From: Nageia nagi
Lineage: Eukaryota; Pinophyta
NCBI GenBank assembly: GCA_050084985.1
Contig: JBITNC010000001.1
Coordinates: forward strand, 21,700,001 to 21,764,000
Length of the DNA stretch: 64,000 bases
Reading direction: 5' to 3'
The translations under genes and the position numbers were made by a program. Numbering within the stretch: the stretch's first letter is position 1; the number at the start of each line of letters is the position of its first letter. The notes under the pieces are model-generated. The model saw only the letters and a list, made by a program, of their open reading frames with translations. It ran no database searches and was not told the DNA's origin. Below are positions 44,661 to 56,347 of the stretch, in pieces.

Positions 44661-46666
44661 TGAAGAACTAATAGCTCTTAAAATTTAGGATGTTTAAGGG
44701 AATTTTTTTGGCACTACTTATAGTAACCCAACATTCTAGAGGTGCTAAGGTTCAAAATATTAACTAGTTGATAGCAAAGTCACCAATAAGATGGTAAAAA
44801 ACTTATAATTTTGAAAGATCTAGTTGATAGCTTACCAGACATAACTATCTAGCCTATTCATGCCCACTAAATATGGAATTTAGCTTGCATCTAACTTTGT
44901 GTACCAAAATAGAATTTTCTACTATTTATCGATATAATGTAACCTGAAAGGTTTGGTCTAGTCACGTTCTCCATTTCTTACAATCGTAAGTTCCTTGAGA
45001 GAGTAGAAGGTGGTGGGGATGTGCTTGTGTTGGTTTTTGGGTTAATATCTAGGTTATAAGTTAGTTATTATTTATTGTAAAGGTTAAAAGTAACAAGAAA
45101 GAGATATAAAAGGTTAAGAGTAACAAGAAAGAGATGAACAAATTAAACTAAAAGACATATAAAACTATATAACCCATGCATTGTAGCATAGGGCAACAAT
45201 CCATAGCCAAGATTAAGAATAATAAACTATATTACCCTTGGTGTTTGCAATCATAATCAAAACTACAACTTAAGATAACACTTTATACATAACATTCACA
45301 AAGTGTAATAGATAGCCACATGTTGCAATGGGAAAAGTATTATCAATTTCCATTATCATATACGAAAGTATCTTACAAACTTGGGCAAATTTGCTAGAAT
45401 GTTTGATGACTTGGACTTACAATAGTCCATTATTTATATATTTTCCTTCTTGATTAGGTGTTTTGTCTACCATTAATATACATAATGACTCTTCCTAATT
45501 GAAAATAGTAAAGGAAATATTTAAAATATATACAATTATATTTACAACTATGTTAGATTACACAATGAACAAGTAGAATCAACATTGAGGTCTAGGAATT
45601 TGAAATTTTTAAGTTGTTGTATTTATTGAGCCATAATCCTCTTGATTTTTTGTTGACTATATTCTCTTGGATTTGTAGCTGATTGAAGATGCACTATTTG
45701 CAAGCTCGATTGGTATGATCTAACATTATATTCTATCAATAGCTATCTACTTCTTTGCAATCATTAATGATTAGCATTATAGTTCCTAGTTACATAGAAT
45801 AATGAGAGTAATAAATAATATATCATTGAATTCCTAGGAGAAACTACTATTATCATGTGAAAATGAGTCATGGTCAACACATTGATAGAGCCTTGAGGGT
45901 CATTCACTCATGATCAGGTGGACCCAGGTGTTGCTCCCTACCCATTATTCCTCCTTCTATCTAGTGGGTTTTGTCTCTCTTTAGTAGGCTCTAATTATGG
46001 TTAGGCCTCACTTAACATCTATCAATTTTAGCCAAACATGTGACATCATCATTCAAAATTGATGGGTTCTACCTAATTTCCCCTATGAAATATCTCTTGT
46101 TGAATGTGGTACTTCCAGTAGATTTTTGGTGTATGATAGAGACTTTATTATGGAAATCAACGAGATCTACAACATATCCCATTGATGACTTGTACTAAGT
46201 TAGGATCTTATTTATAATAGTTACCAAAATTTATATACTTCTATAACTCCCAAAAATTGACTATACACTTACTTCCTTAATGGATTACAATACTACCTGG
46301 AAATAGTAAATTTGTTCTTGAACATAACTTAGACAAAATTTCTATAACCCTATGACTCTCTTTCATATATACAATGATCAAAAAAATAATTAAATTGACT
46401 AAGACTAATTCTTGGGACTTACTGACAGCAAAACCTACTAGATAGTGGATAGACCTTTGACACAAAAATATTTAAGACTCTCATACATATAAACAATACT
46501 TGAAACTCTTTATACATTAATATAAATAATACCTGAACTATAGACATGATAAAATTTTGACCAAAAATCTAAGTACAATCAAAAATATTGATATCAAAGG
46601 GGAAAAGGAAGCAAGAATTAGGAAAGATTTATTGAAATAAATAAAAGAATAAAGAACACTAGAATA
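44661..46666. other. Unresolved stretch inside the Tat-type element
   Basis: No convincing frame in 2 kb. It carries a 28-bp direct repeat (AAAGGTTAAAAGTAACAAGA and AAAGGTTAAGAGTAACAAGA, 45079 and 45110). The upstream frame runs into CAAG-GTAATATT (minus strand, about 46667), a fair splice donor, so an intron is possible; an insertion is equally so. Confidence 0.35.
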
Positions 46667-47010
46667 TTACCTTGTTCCCAAAGTGTAGTTCTGAAAAAAT
46701 ACAAAGCCTCATGAATAGACCTAGCATAATAAGGGATCCTATCTAATTAAGGGATTTCATCTTCACTATCCAAACTATTAGAGTGATTTTCTAGATTTTC
46801 ATACTCAAAAGGATCAATGGTAGCATATCTCCTAGGACTTTCACCAATAATATCCATTTTCTTACTAGAGTGTGAGGATTTAGTGTCACTATGTGCATTA
46901 GGAAGAGGTACTTGGATAGATAAGTTAGGGTTTTGTTGAACACTCCTCCTAATATCATTGAATTATACTTTTGATGTAGACACTTTAGGGTTTTTTGTAT
47001 TAAGATCCAT
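46667..47010 (-). pseudogene. N-terminal frame after the primer site
   Basis: From ATG 47010: MDLNTKNPKVSTSKV, then after a stop RRSVQQNPNLSIQVPLPN, GESPRRYATIDPFEYENL and IPYYARSIHEALYFFRTTLW. Two stops in about 114 codons. It is a hydrophilic protein start comparable in position with ORF1 at 4440, though I see no sequence likeness. Confidence 0.5.
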
Positions 47011-47154
47011 TTTGGGATATAGGTAAAACAAACCCTAGTTTTATCATTCTATTTGTCTACTATTTAAAGAGCTTCATCCAAAGGAACAAATAGTAATGAA
47101 AAATGGATTCATGACTTCTCAGAAGAAATTGCCCTAAATAAAGACTTAGTTTTG

Positions 47155-47174
47155 TAAGCACATTGGGTTCACCA
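47155..47174 (-). other. Primer binding site, decayed tRNA-Trp type
   Basis: The minus strand reads TGGTGAACCCAATGTG; the tRNA-Trp complement has GACGTG after ACCC. The two differences are both what CpG deamination would produce. It lies 3 nt from the LTR end. Confidence 0.7.
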
Positions 47175-47177
47175 AAA

Positions 47178-47881
47178 TGTAGACCTAAAATAATTTGATT
47201 AATTGTTAATGGGGGTTAATTAATGCACTATTGGTCTACTTTATTTTTATTGACATATATCTAGAATATTAAAATAATTATTAAAAGGTATACATGTTCA
47301 TTTTATCCTAGTTGCATATTCAATTAATTAACAACATCATATATCAAGAACAAACATGCATTCATACATTAGCAGGCCATAAGAATCCTAAATGAGACAT
47401 GCCATTGATGACATGGAATAAGCAAAATTGAAAGTGTGATAAGAAATGTAAAGATGCTTGCATAAATGAATAACCATATAATGAGTATGCAAGAAATGAT
47501 GTTTGCTTGTTACATATATGATATTTTGCAAGGGTCTCCCTTAGGTTCTATTCTTTGTTCTTCCTTCATTTTTCTTTGGCCTTGTCATGGCTTCAGTAAT
47601 ATCCTATAACCTTGATAATGGTCTTCTATCTGATTTTCAATTGATAGACTCTCCTTCCCTCTGAATATCTTCTTTCTTCTCTCTTGCCCCCTTATTGTGT
47701 TGCCTTTGATTTCTTTATATAGCAACACTCTATTACAAAGATTTGACCACTAGGTCATGATGTAATGGTCTATTACATGAATTCCATGGATTTGGGTATT
47801 TTTAATCATTTTTACATAATAAATCATTGAGGCTTTAAAATGAATTATTTAATAAATAAAAATTATTTTTAGGTGTCTACA
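47178..47881 (-). mobile_element. 5' LTR of the Tat-type element, 704 bp
   Basis: On the plus strand it starts TGTAGACCTAAAATAATTTG and ends AATTATTTTTAGGTGTCTACA. Its minus-strand start matches the start of the LTRs at 53291 and 57936 (TGTAGACACCTAAAAATAAT). The two ends of this LTR form an unusually long imperfect inverted repeat of about 20 bp. No partner LTR is found to the left because the element is truncated. Confidence 0.8.
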
Positions 47882-49307
47882 CATAACATTGAATAAAACC
47901 TATCAAGTAGAACCTAGCCCATCCTAGTCCTTCTCCATAGCTAATAATATTTAATCCTTCCTAATTTAATATGAGATATAATCCTTGTTATCCTATCAGC
48001 CCCATAAAGTTAACAGAAGGCTACTAGAGCATCATCTCAATAAATAATGTGTCATATGTGCTAACCATGAATAGGTAAGTGGTAGAGGTGATATATGTCC
48101 TACACTATAATCATCATCTCCCCTATCAAGAGATGGAATGAATATGACACATGAAGGATCCCACACCAAATCCTATAGCTTGAAGTAAAGCATATATTTA
48201 TCATGGAGGAATGTGTGTCACTCTAGGGTCAAAAACATCTCTAACTTGAAAGTTTAATATGGTATGTCAAAAAATAATTTAACTAAGATTGAACATATAT
48301 GACTCTACCATGAAGTTGTAGAATCACTTACATCTGTTGGCTAAATTCCAGTGATCCTTAAACTCTTAGCCTTAACTTATGACCATGGGTTTCAAAATTA
48401 AATTTAAAAAATACTAAAAATTACCTATATTAATAAAATAAATAGTCAAAAACCAATTAAATACAAAATAAAACATTCCTACATATTCTATTTTTGTATT
48501 TAAGCTAAATAAATGTATATTTAAACAAAAAATTAAAAAAGAATGAAAACCTTATCTCATCACATATAGGCCTCATCCTGCTAACTTGTCTCCTCCTTGA
48601 TGACATTCTAAGCCATAGAAAGTGATAATGTAGTTGTCAAACAATGAAAAGTGTGAGAGGGATTAAAGGGATTTGATAGTTGGAAGAAAAAGATAAATTG
48701 AGAACAACAAAGAACTTTTTTTATTTGCCCTTAGAATTGGATGTTGGTGTTCAAATCCAAAATACCAATGATTTATGTTGTCATCGATGATTTTACAAAA
48801 ACTTTGGTGACCATTAAAAAAAATCAAATCAAACAAGTAAAAAGGTAAAATGAAATGAAGGATTTTCGTACTTGTTACTTTGATAACATGACATGATTCA
48901 AAAAATTTAAGATTTACTAATAATTCAAATTTGAAAAAATTGAACATGACTAAATATATAGTATGAACTTTTGCATAAGCTCATCATGTAAGCACTCTGC
49001 CAGGATAAATAATAGAATCATTAAATTAATTGTGTATACAAAACAAACTTTTATCATGTACTTGCTTCAAAGCAACATATAGAGATGAACTAGTGTATCA
49101 TCACATACCTTCCTCATAACAACATACAAAAATAAACACAAGTTTGGTTTTGATGTACAATATCACTATTTTCAAAATACACTTTAAGGTGAAACTCAAT
49201 TTAATCATGATTCAAATAAGAGTTGAAAAATATAAGTTAAAAAACTTGAACATGCTCATTCTTAAAATTGATTTTTGAATTACCCTCCACTTTCATTAGC
49301 AGATAAT
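47882..49307. other. Non-coding stretch
   Basis: No gene or array recognised. The open frame 48663-48947 (minus) has no family features. Confidence 0.5.
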
Positions 49308-50378
49308 TCAAAAAGGGGAAAATTGTAGACACTAAAATATAACTCCTTTTCAAAAATAAAAAATAAAAATTTAAAATATTATTATAAAAAGTTGATAATT
49401 AATGTTGAGTCTCCAACACCGACAACCTGTTGTTAGCAATTTATGTCAAATTTTGGCATTTGTACATAAGACATTGATGAATCTATAATTAGAAAAACTA
49501 AAACAAAATAACAAGTTGTTGAGTGACTCATCTGTAAAAGTTGTGAATCAAGGTTTATTCATGGTTAATCCCATAGATTTAAGTGCAAGACCACTATCAT
49601 TTTAGATATAGATGAGCACTATGAACTAGTTTTTTGCCCCAAAAATATGAACTTAAATAAATTTTAAAATCTATGAATACAACCTTTCACATTGGACAAA
49701 GGGATCCAATTTTGAAGTAAATACACTCTACCAAAATTTTTCCAAAATCTTCTCTTATGTTCATTTCATATATAATGTTATGTTTTTAAAATGAAGAGGT
49801 ATGTTTGATGTATTTATTTTTGCATATCTATAGGGTACACAAGTGCTAAAAAATGGAGCATCGAAGGTCTTTTAGGTGGGAGAAGTTAGGAATTTAGTGA
49901 CTTAGTTGAAGATTCATAGAGGTAAAATTTAACAACTTGTAGCAAAAGAATTAGAAATGCTATATACTAGCATATGGATATCCACAATTATACATAATCA
50001 TTTATGAATGTACAAAAATATTAATGATTATACAGAAAGCCATAGAGGTTAAAAATACCAATTTAGTAAAAGCCCTTTAAACTAGGCATTCTGAATCTAG
50101 AGATTTGTTACTATAATTGAGTTCATATATAGAGGAAATAAAATAAGTATTTATCTTAATATTATTTATCTTTGTTTTATAACAAGGTTATTTTATGGTA
50201 TGAAACTTGGCATACAACTCCTTTCTCTTCCAACATCTCCTTCTCCTTGCACGACATCTTGTTAATTCAACTTCTTGATTAGTTTCTTTAGAATCTCCAT
50301 GGTGACCTCTATTTTTCCATATTAATTGTAGATCTAAAAGGCTTGCTCCTTTACATATTCATAAGAAGGTAGGATCAA
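49308..50378 (+). other. Possible LTR start with polypurine tract, rest featureless
   Basis: AAAAAGGGGAAAAT is followed at 49324 by TGTAGACACTAAAATATAAC, the same arrangement as the tract and LTR start at 57925-57936. The far end of such an LTR is not found, so this may be a broken 3' LTR of a related plus-strand element. No gene follows. Confidence 0.4.
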
Positions 50379-50390
50379 GCTCTAATATCA
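50379..50390 (-). other. Primer binding site, decayed initiator tRNA-Met type
   Basis: The minus strand reads TGATATTAGAGC followed by TTGATCC, two changes from TGGTATCAGAGC. It lies beside the LTR to its right. Confidence 0.6.
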
Positions 50391-50398
50391 CTATAATA

Positions 50399-51043
50399 TG
50401 CCAAACATAATGGCCCAAAAGGGCTGATGTCTAGCTTAAGGGATCAAATTTAAGGAAAATCCTCCTCAAAGATTGAGTGTCAGCTAGTGTCTCACTGCTA
50501 GGGTCTTTAACCCCTAAAATTGATTGCAAGTATGATATGTATTGAAGGTTTTCATCCTTAGCCATGATCTAGTAAGGACTACATCCCACTAGCTCCTTAT
50601 CAAGTTAGGTTTGTGTCCTACTAGAGGCCGAAAATATGGCATTTTCACTTTAATATAGAAGATGATAAAATATCTCAATGATTCCTCCATAATGTTGTGC
50701 TAACCATATAAGTAGGAATCCTACAAGGTTGGACACTCATACACCCCTCAAGGTGATTTCATAGTTAGGCATCTAGATTATGCTTTATAATCACACCAAA
50801 CCATGCACCTAGCCTCTAATCATATGTTGTATCTTTGGGATCCATATTTAGACACTTAAAATGCTCTTAAACTACTCTTAGGAGGGAGACTTCCCACTTG
50901 GGGCTCACAATTGGTCCATGGGATCCATATATCTATTTTCCTAAGTTATAATGATGCATAATTACACATTCAATAAATACATAAACACTCCTAATTACAA
51001 AATCACTTCAAAAGGGGAATGTACCATAAAGGGGTACGCTACA
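50399..51043 (-). mobile_element. Orphan Ty3/gypsy-like LTR
   Basis: Minus-strand LTR starting TGTAGCGTACCCCTTTATGG and ending about 50399, adjoining the primer site. It is less AT-rich than the flanks. The internal region to the left is not recognisable as gag or pol. The start, with GTACCCC..GGGGTAC inverted within it (51015-51040), resembles chromovirus LTRs, but the assignment is tentative. Confidence 0.55.
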
Positions 51044-51059
51044 TAATATTGAATTTATA

Positions 51060-51340
51060 CCCCTCTTTAGAATGTGGATTTATCAATCGTCCAATGGAAA
51101 ATATCTATGAAACAATAATTACATTCAACTCTTAAGAAGGAGATGGCTATAATCTTGCATTCTTTTGACATTTCTTATACTGCTTTGCATGTTTATAGTA
51201 ATCATGCTCCATTTATGACCAATATTAACCCAATCTAAGCAACTTCAGTTAAATAGTTTTTACATTAAAATGACCATCACACATACATTTATGTGCTTGC
51301 TCTAAGGCTGAATTTATCTCATGAATTTGAAGGCATCAAA
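51060..51340 (-). pseudogene. Integrase zinc-binding region remnant
   Basis: The minus strand gives pieces such as VCDGHFNVKTI, MEHDYYKHAKQYKKCQKMQD (the C-x-x-C half of the HHCC finger, with the first Cys altered) and FPLDDW. Stops and frame changes are frequent. Confidence 0.6.
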
Positions 51341-51829
51341 TAAGATTATCATAAAAGTATCTTCTATAAAGAAAGTATCCTTTTATCATATACTAGGAAT
51401 ACATCTTATTGAGTCTTATCCTTTCTTTATCATCAAAATCACTTAAAATAACTCCTTTCAAATACACACAAATATTTTTATACCATTTACAAATATAAAC
51501 ACATGTAGCTAAAAAATACTTATCTTTCATAAGATATTTAATAATAAAACTATGAGAGAGCTTACTCAAATTCTTGATGGTGAGTATGATCACTTCATCT
51601 TCAATCTAAATTGGATCCAAAGAAGCTACACTTGCCATTTAATATGCAAATCTATTATTATCTTTAGGGATGTTTTCAATCTCATACTCCTAAAAATACA
51701 TAAGGAGGTTGGATATCATCTTTTTATATTATTATAGTTTCTCATCCTTAGTTTTGTAGATCTCATTCACTTTCTTAAAATCTAACTAAGAATCTATAAA
51801 ATCCTTTACATTTTTCACATTTATAAAAA

Positions 51830-52015
51830 ATGTAACTTTAGCCCTTTGATCAAAGCTTCGTATTCCACCATCTTATTTATTTAATCAAATCTCAATCTAT
51901 AAAATATGGGGTTTACATCATCATGAGGATCTATAGGAATTATTCATATTGCTAATTTTCTACTACACTTCAAATTGTCAAAATAAAATATCCACTCACC
52001 ATCTTCAATGAATCC
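51830..52015 (-). pseudogene. Archaeal-type RNase H remnant (downstream position)
   Basis: The minus strand reads EDGEWIFYFDNLKCSRKLAI, PIDPHDDVNPIFYRLRFD, NKMVEYEALIKGLKL. First Asp (FYFD) and Glu (EYEA) are kept. It follows RT and RNase H in the direction of transcription. Confidence 0.65.
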
Positions 52016-52129
52016 AATGAATACCTTTGGGAAATCTTCGTTAGGACATGCATTTTTAGATATAACCAATACATCAATACCTTGGAACACTTTTTATTGT
52101 CTATAAACTCCTTAGTAAATTCTTTATTG

Positions 52130-53285
52130 ATGGTTTTCTATAAAACATGTTATAATATGACTTTTCATAGAGTTTTATGAAATAAATACAAGGTTAAACT
52201 CTTGTAATAGCATTACATACTTGGTATCCTTTCCTAAAAGGTGGGGCTTAGAAATCAAATATATGAAAGGATTAGACTAAGAAACAATGTATGCTATGTT
52301 GTTCAACATATTATACCTTAACATTTTCATTATAAATACTATATAAATACAACTTGCCAATAGAAGTGTAACTTGTTTGGTACTATATCAAAGTCTTGCT
52401 AATATAATATATTGTTCATTTTCTATTTTCATAAGTTTTTGGGAAAGCATTACCCCAAAGGATTTTAAATATCTAAGATATATAAGAAAATAGATTTTTC
52501 CTCATTAAGAAGAATAAAAATTGGAGCGTTATAAAAATACATCTTTAGATTTTCAAAAGCTTTGTGGTATTTTTTATACCAAAATAACTTTATATCATTT
52601 TTTTTTGAAAATGACATAATGGAGTAGTCTTATCAACTAATTGATCAATAAATATTCTGATTTCATATACTTTACCTTGGATACTTAGTAGATCTTTCAA
52701 ATTTCTTAGAGGAGGCATGTATTCACTAGTGTTTACCTTCTTGGGATCCACTTCAAAACCTCTTCTAGAAATAATGGACTTAAGAAACTTCCTTGAAGAA
52801 ACTAAAAATGCATACTTCTACAGCTTCAATATGAACTTTTACTTCCTCAATCCCTTAAACATCACCTATCATATGGTGGTATTCCTTATTCTTGGATTTG
52901 TCCAAGATATCATCCACATAAACTTACAAGGAATGATGAATCAAATCATATAACATCCTTACCATAGCTCCTTGATACTTGAGGCTCCTACATTCTTTAA
53001 TCCAAAAGGAATCACTATATAGAAAATGTTTCCACAAGGAATGATAAAAGTTATTTTGTGTTTATCATCCTTGTTAATATAATATCCATATCCATTTTTT
53101 CTTACTTTAGTTAATACATCTCATCATTTAACTAGGGTGGGATAAGCAATACTCTCAACCCTACTATATCCTCCATTTTTCTCACTTTAGATCCAAAATA
53201 AGTATGAGCACTCATGAAAAGAATAATAACTCTTTTTTTCACTTGATTTCAATAACTTGCACCTAATACTAATGAACTCAAGATT
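52130..53285 (-). pseudogene. Reverse transcriptase and RNase H of the second Tat-type element
   Basis: The minus strand shows KNGYGYYINKDDKHKITFII, PFGLKNVGASSIKELW, then a catalytic region reading MDDI (YVDD expected), VDPKKVNTSEYMPPLRNLKD, LLSIQGKVYEIRIFIDQLVD and the RNase H start FILLNEEKSIFLYI. Many single-base frame changes. The upstream part of RT is interrupted by the nested element at 53290. Confidence 0.68.
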
Positions 53286-53290
53286 AGTAT

Positions 53291-54018
53291 TGTAGACACC
53301 TAAAAATAATTTATTATTTATTTAGTAAATCATATTTAGACTTCTTAAATGATCTAATGCAATATTGCATATGTCAAGATAAAAAGATATTATAATGCAA
53401 TGACATGTATTATGTTAAATACTATATCATATATCATGGGTCTTATTTTAAATTATCTTGAATATAATAAATATTATATTATTGCATGAGGTCAATATTT
53501 ACTCCTTCCTATTTCTTTTGTATGCTATATAAATGGGTGGATAGGTTGATCTCCATATATCAAAATGCCTTGATATAATAAAAAATTTGATAGATGGTTG
53601 TCAACTATAATGGTATCTCTAGACACCACCTATATTGAGAATTTTTTATACTCTTAGTTTTCAACTTTCTATCATTGGTGCATATCAAAATTCAATAAAT
53701 TCCACATAGTCAATAGCATGCTTCTCTCAAGTGTTAGTGGCATGTGTATTCTAGATCAAGGGTTCTAGGCTTGGATGGTTGAGCTATTGGTTCATACACA
53801 CAAATATTAGCTATGATTTCACCATGAGTCTAATCCTAATCCTCTAAAAATTCATTGCTATCTACTTTTGAGGATTGTACACTCACTTCATATCAGGTGC
53901 ATGCTTTTCATGTATATATGTTGTGATCTGATATAGTATCTATTATATATTTAATCATATATTGTAGACTATTTATTTAATTATATTTATCTATATTTTA
54001 CACAATTTAGGGTCTACA
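53291..54018 (+). mobile_element. 5' LTR of the gag-only element, 728 bp
   Basis: Starts TGTAGACACCTAAAAATAAT, ends TTTAGGGTCTACA. A possible TATA box lies in GCTATATAAATGGGTGG (about 53525-53540). Confidence 0.92.
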
Positions 54019-54021
54019 TTT

Positions 54022-54032
54022 TGGTAAACCCC
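54022..54032 (+). other. Primer binding site, decayed tRNA-Trp type
   Basis: TGGTAAACCCC sits 3 nt after the LTR, and corresponds to TGGTGAACCC with one G-to-A change and drift after it. Confidence 0.6.
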
Positions 54033-54566
54033 AACATATCCTTTAAAACCTATATTTTGTTTTATTTTAGGGCATCACTTTTTTTGAGGAGTCTTGCATT
54101 GGAAACCCTTGGTTTTGTTTTCTTCTTGGTCAAGTTAATTTTATTACTTAAAATAAAATTATTTTCTTAAAAAATATCATTTTAGAAAAATCAATATTTT
54201 GGAGGTCATTTTCTTCACTTTGGTGAGATCTAGAATTATAAAAATTTATCCAAACCATAGATAAATATAATTGGAAAACTTTTTAACTTTTCTAGGTCTA
54301 GATTTGCATATTTTAAGTGATTTTGAAAATATTTTTGCAAAAAATGTCACATTTCAAAATCATAAAATTTAAAAATATTTTAAAGTTATTTGGTGACTTG
54401 TTTTATGATCAAAACTTGCCAAAACTATAGGTCATCATAGTAGGCAACTTTTCGAGATTAATTTGAGGTTAATACATGCATTTATATCAAGGTTCTTGAG
54501 GTTTTCATATAAAAATATTTTTGCATACAAAATTAAATTTCAAAGGTTATTTTCTTGCATTTTATC

Positions 54567-55600
54567 ATGGATATTGCATCTAAAAGTGGTTTGCTTGAAC
54601 GTTTGAATTTGATAAGTGATTTATTTTCACCTTCTCCTACATAAGAAATATCTAAGGATATGGATATTTTGCAAAATAACAATAGGAAATCTTCTGATGA
54701 AATGAGTTTACCAAATTCATGCTTGACTACTAATGATGATGTGCAAAATAATATGTTAATCATAAAAAATCAACTGCATGATAATGTTAGTGATGATGAT
54801 GATTATATGGTTGAATTTGATTATGATGCATATTTAAACCTTAAAGTTGTGGATAAATATGAAATGTATGATATTGCATTTGAAAACATGACACCTCAAG
54901 ATAAATTTAAACAAATTAAAAAGCATATGTTATCCAATCCTTCTTTGATGATAGGCATTTATAATGATCTTAAATTAAAATAAAAATATCATGCATTTTT
55001 AAGGAAAGAATTAAATAAATTGTTAGAAGATCCATATACAAGATAAATTGTATGCAAAAGTTGAGAAAGAAAAAATACAAAAGCAACAACATAATCAAAC
55101 ATATCAACCAAAAACTCAACTACAAGCTCAACCAAAACCACAACCTAAATATCAAATTCAAATTCCATGTCAACAAACAAAACTAAAATAATGTTGGCAA
55201 AGAGTATCACCTCAAGAAATATTGAAAACATAATATGCCCACAATTATTCCTTGCCACCCTATCAAGAGGCCTCCAAATTTGAGATACTTAGTGGACATC
55301 ATCAAGGATTATTATGAGAGATATGATGTAAAAAGGTTTATTGATGCCATTAAAAAAAAAGTGTAGAACATGATCATATTCTAGTGCGAAATGAGGATAC
55401 TTATTGCACTTATCATCAAAGAAAGGGTCATGCTACAAATTCTTGTAATGCTTTGAAAGTTGTAATTTTGGACCTCATTGCATAAAGGAAATATGAGATT
55501 CATTAAAATGCTTCAGATATAGAGATTGTAAATGGAATTGTAAAATTTCAAGATAAATATGATGAGGAATCATGCCATCAATAATGTGCCATACTGCTTA
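54567..55600 (+). pseudogene. gag: Gag of the nested gag-only element, decayed
   Basis: The first ATG at 54567 (MDIASKSGLLERLNLISDLF) is in frame with the longer open frame 54660-54983, separated by TAA at 54642. An acidic region (SDDDDYMVEFDYDAYLNLKV) precedes MLSNPSLMIGIYNDLKLK. After frame changes comes a Gln/Pro-rich spacer (about 55080-55190), PPNLRYLVDIIKDYYERYD, and the zinc-finger-like motif YCTYHQRKGHATNSC with ALKVVILDLIA at about 55402-55480. This is the same type of motif as in the Gag at 2285-3361. No pol follows. Confidence 0.75.
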
Positions 55601-56267
55601 AAGGCTACCAACGACATGAAAAAAGTAATGGAGATGATGGTTTGTGCTCAACAAATCTAGCTAGTCAGGAAAGCTTAAGAAAACTTTTAGTTTATCCAGA
55701 TGTAGTTGAGATTCAGTTAAAAGAATATATAATGCAAAAAGATTAACCTTTTTAAAAGTATCAATTTAAGATTACACTCCTTAATGGGTATTTGCAAACA
55801 AACATATTCAACATAAGGTGTTAATCCACCACATTTGTATTTATTGATCTTCTTGAGAGAGTAGCATCCCAAGGTACAAAAAATTCATTGGAAAAGTCAA
55901 AAATAGAAGGTCAATTTCTCAAAGCAAAATATGCTAAAAATAGTGGTGGTTCCACCACCCTGTAGTGTATTATAACTTCTAAATTTTGCATATCATATAG
56001 GTTGCATATAATGAGTCAATCCATTGCATGCATTTGATTACCATGGAAAATTTCATAAAGTTTTTAATATGCTATATTCACATATTCATATTTTGTATCA
56101 TGCTCTATTACTTCTTATTTTCTCTTTTTACATCTTTTCATCCTCATCATTTCATCAAATATGTTTTCTTATCTTTATCTCTCATCATGGTTCTCAAATT
56201 TGCCATGCTAATCAAATGCCTCATGTATAAGGTAGTCTTATGTCTAGTCATTGCATTCCATATTATA

Positions 56268-56347
<80 letters not shown>

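Larger units (their letters stand above)
39598..47881 (-). mobile_element. Decayed Tat-type Ty3/gypsy element with RNase H before RT, truncated in integrase
   Basis: Read right to left: LTR (47881-47178), tRNA-Trp-like primer site, N-terminal frame (47010 on), an unresolved 2-kb stretch, Gag (44650-43050), protease (42840-42560), archaeal-type RNase H (42320-41880), RT (41480-40780), RNase H (40740-40169), integrase (40010-39598, cut off). The order, with the extra RNase H between protease and RT, is unusual. Every domain has stops or frame changes. Confidence 0.75.

Noticed and set aside
48663-48947. 94-codon minus-strand frame
   Set aside because: No motif, no continuation in neighbouring frames; chance frame in AT-rich DNA.
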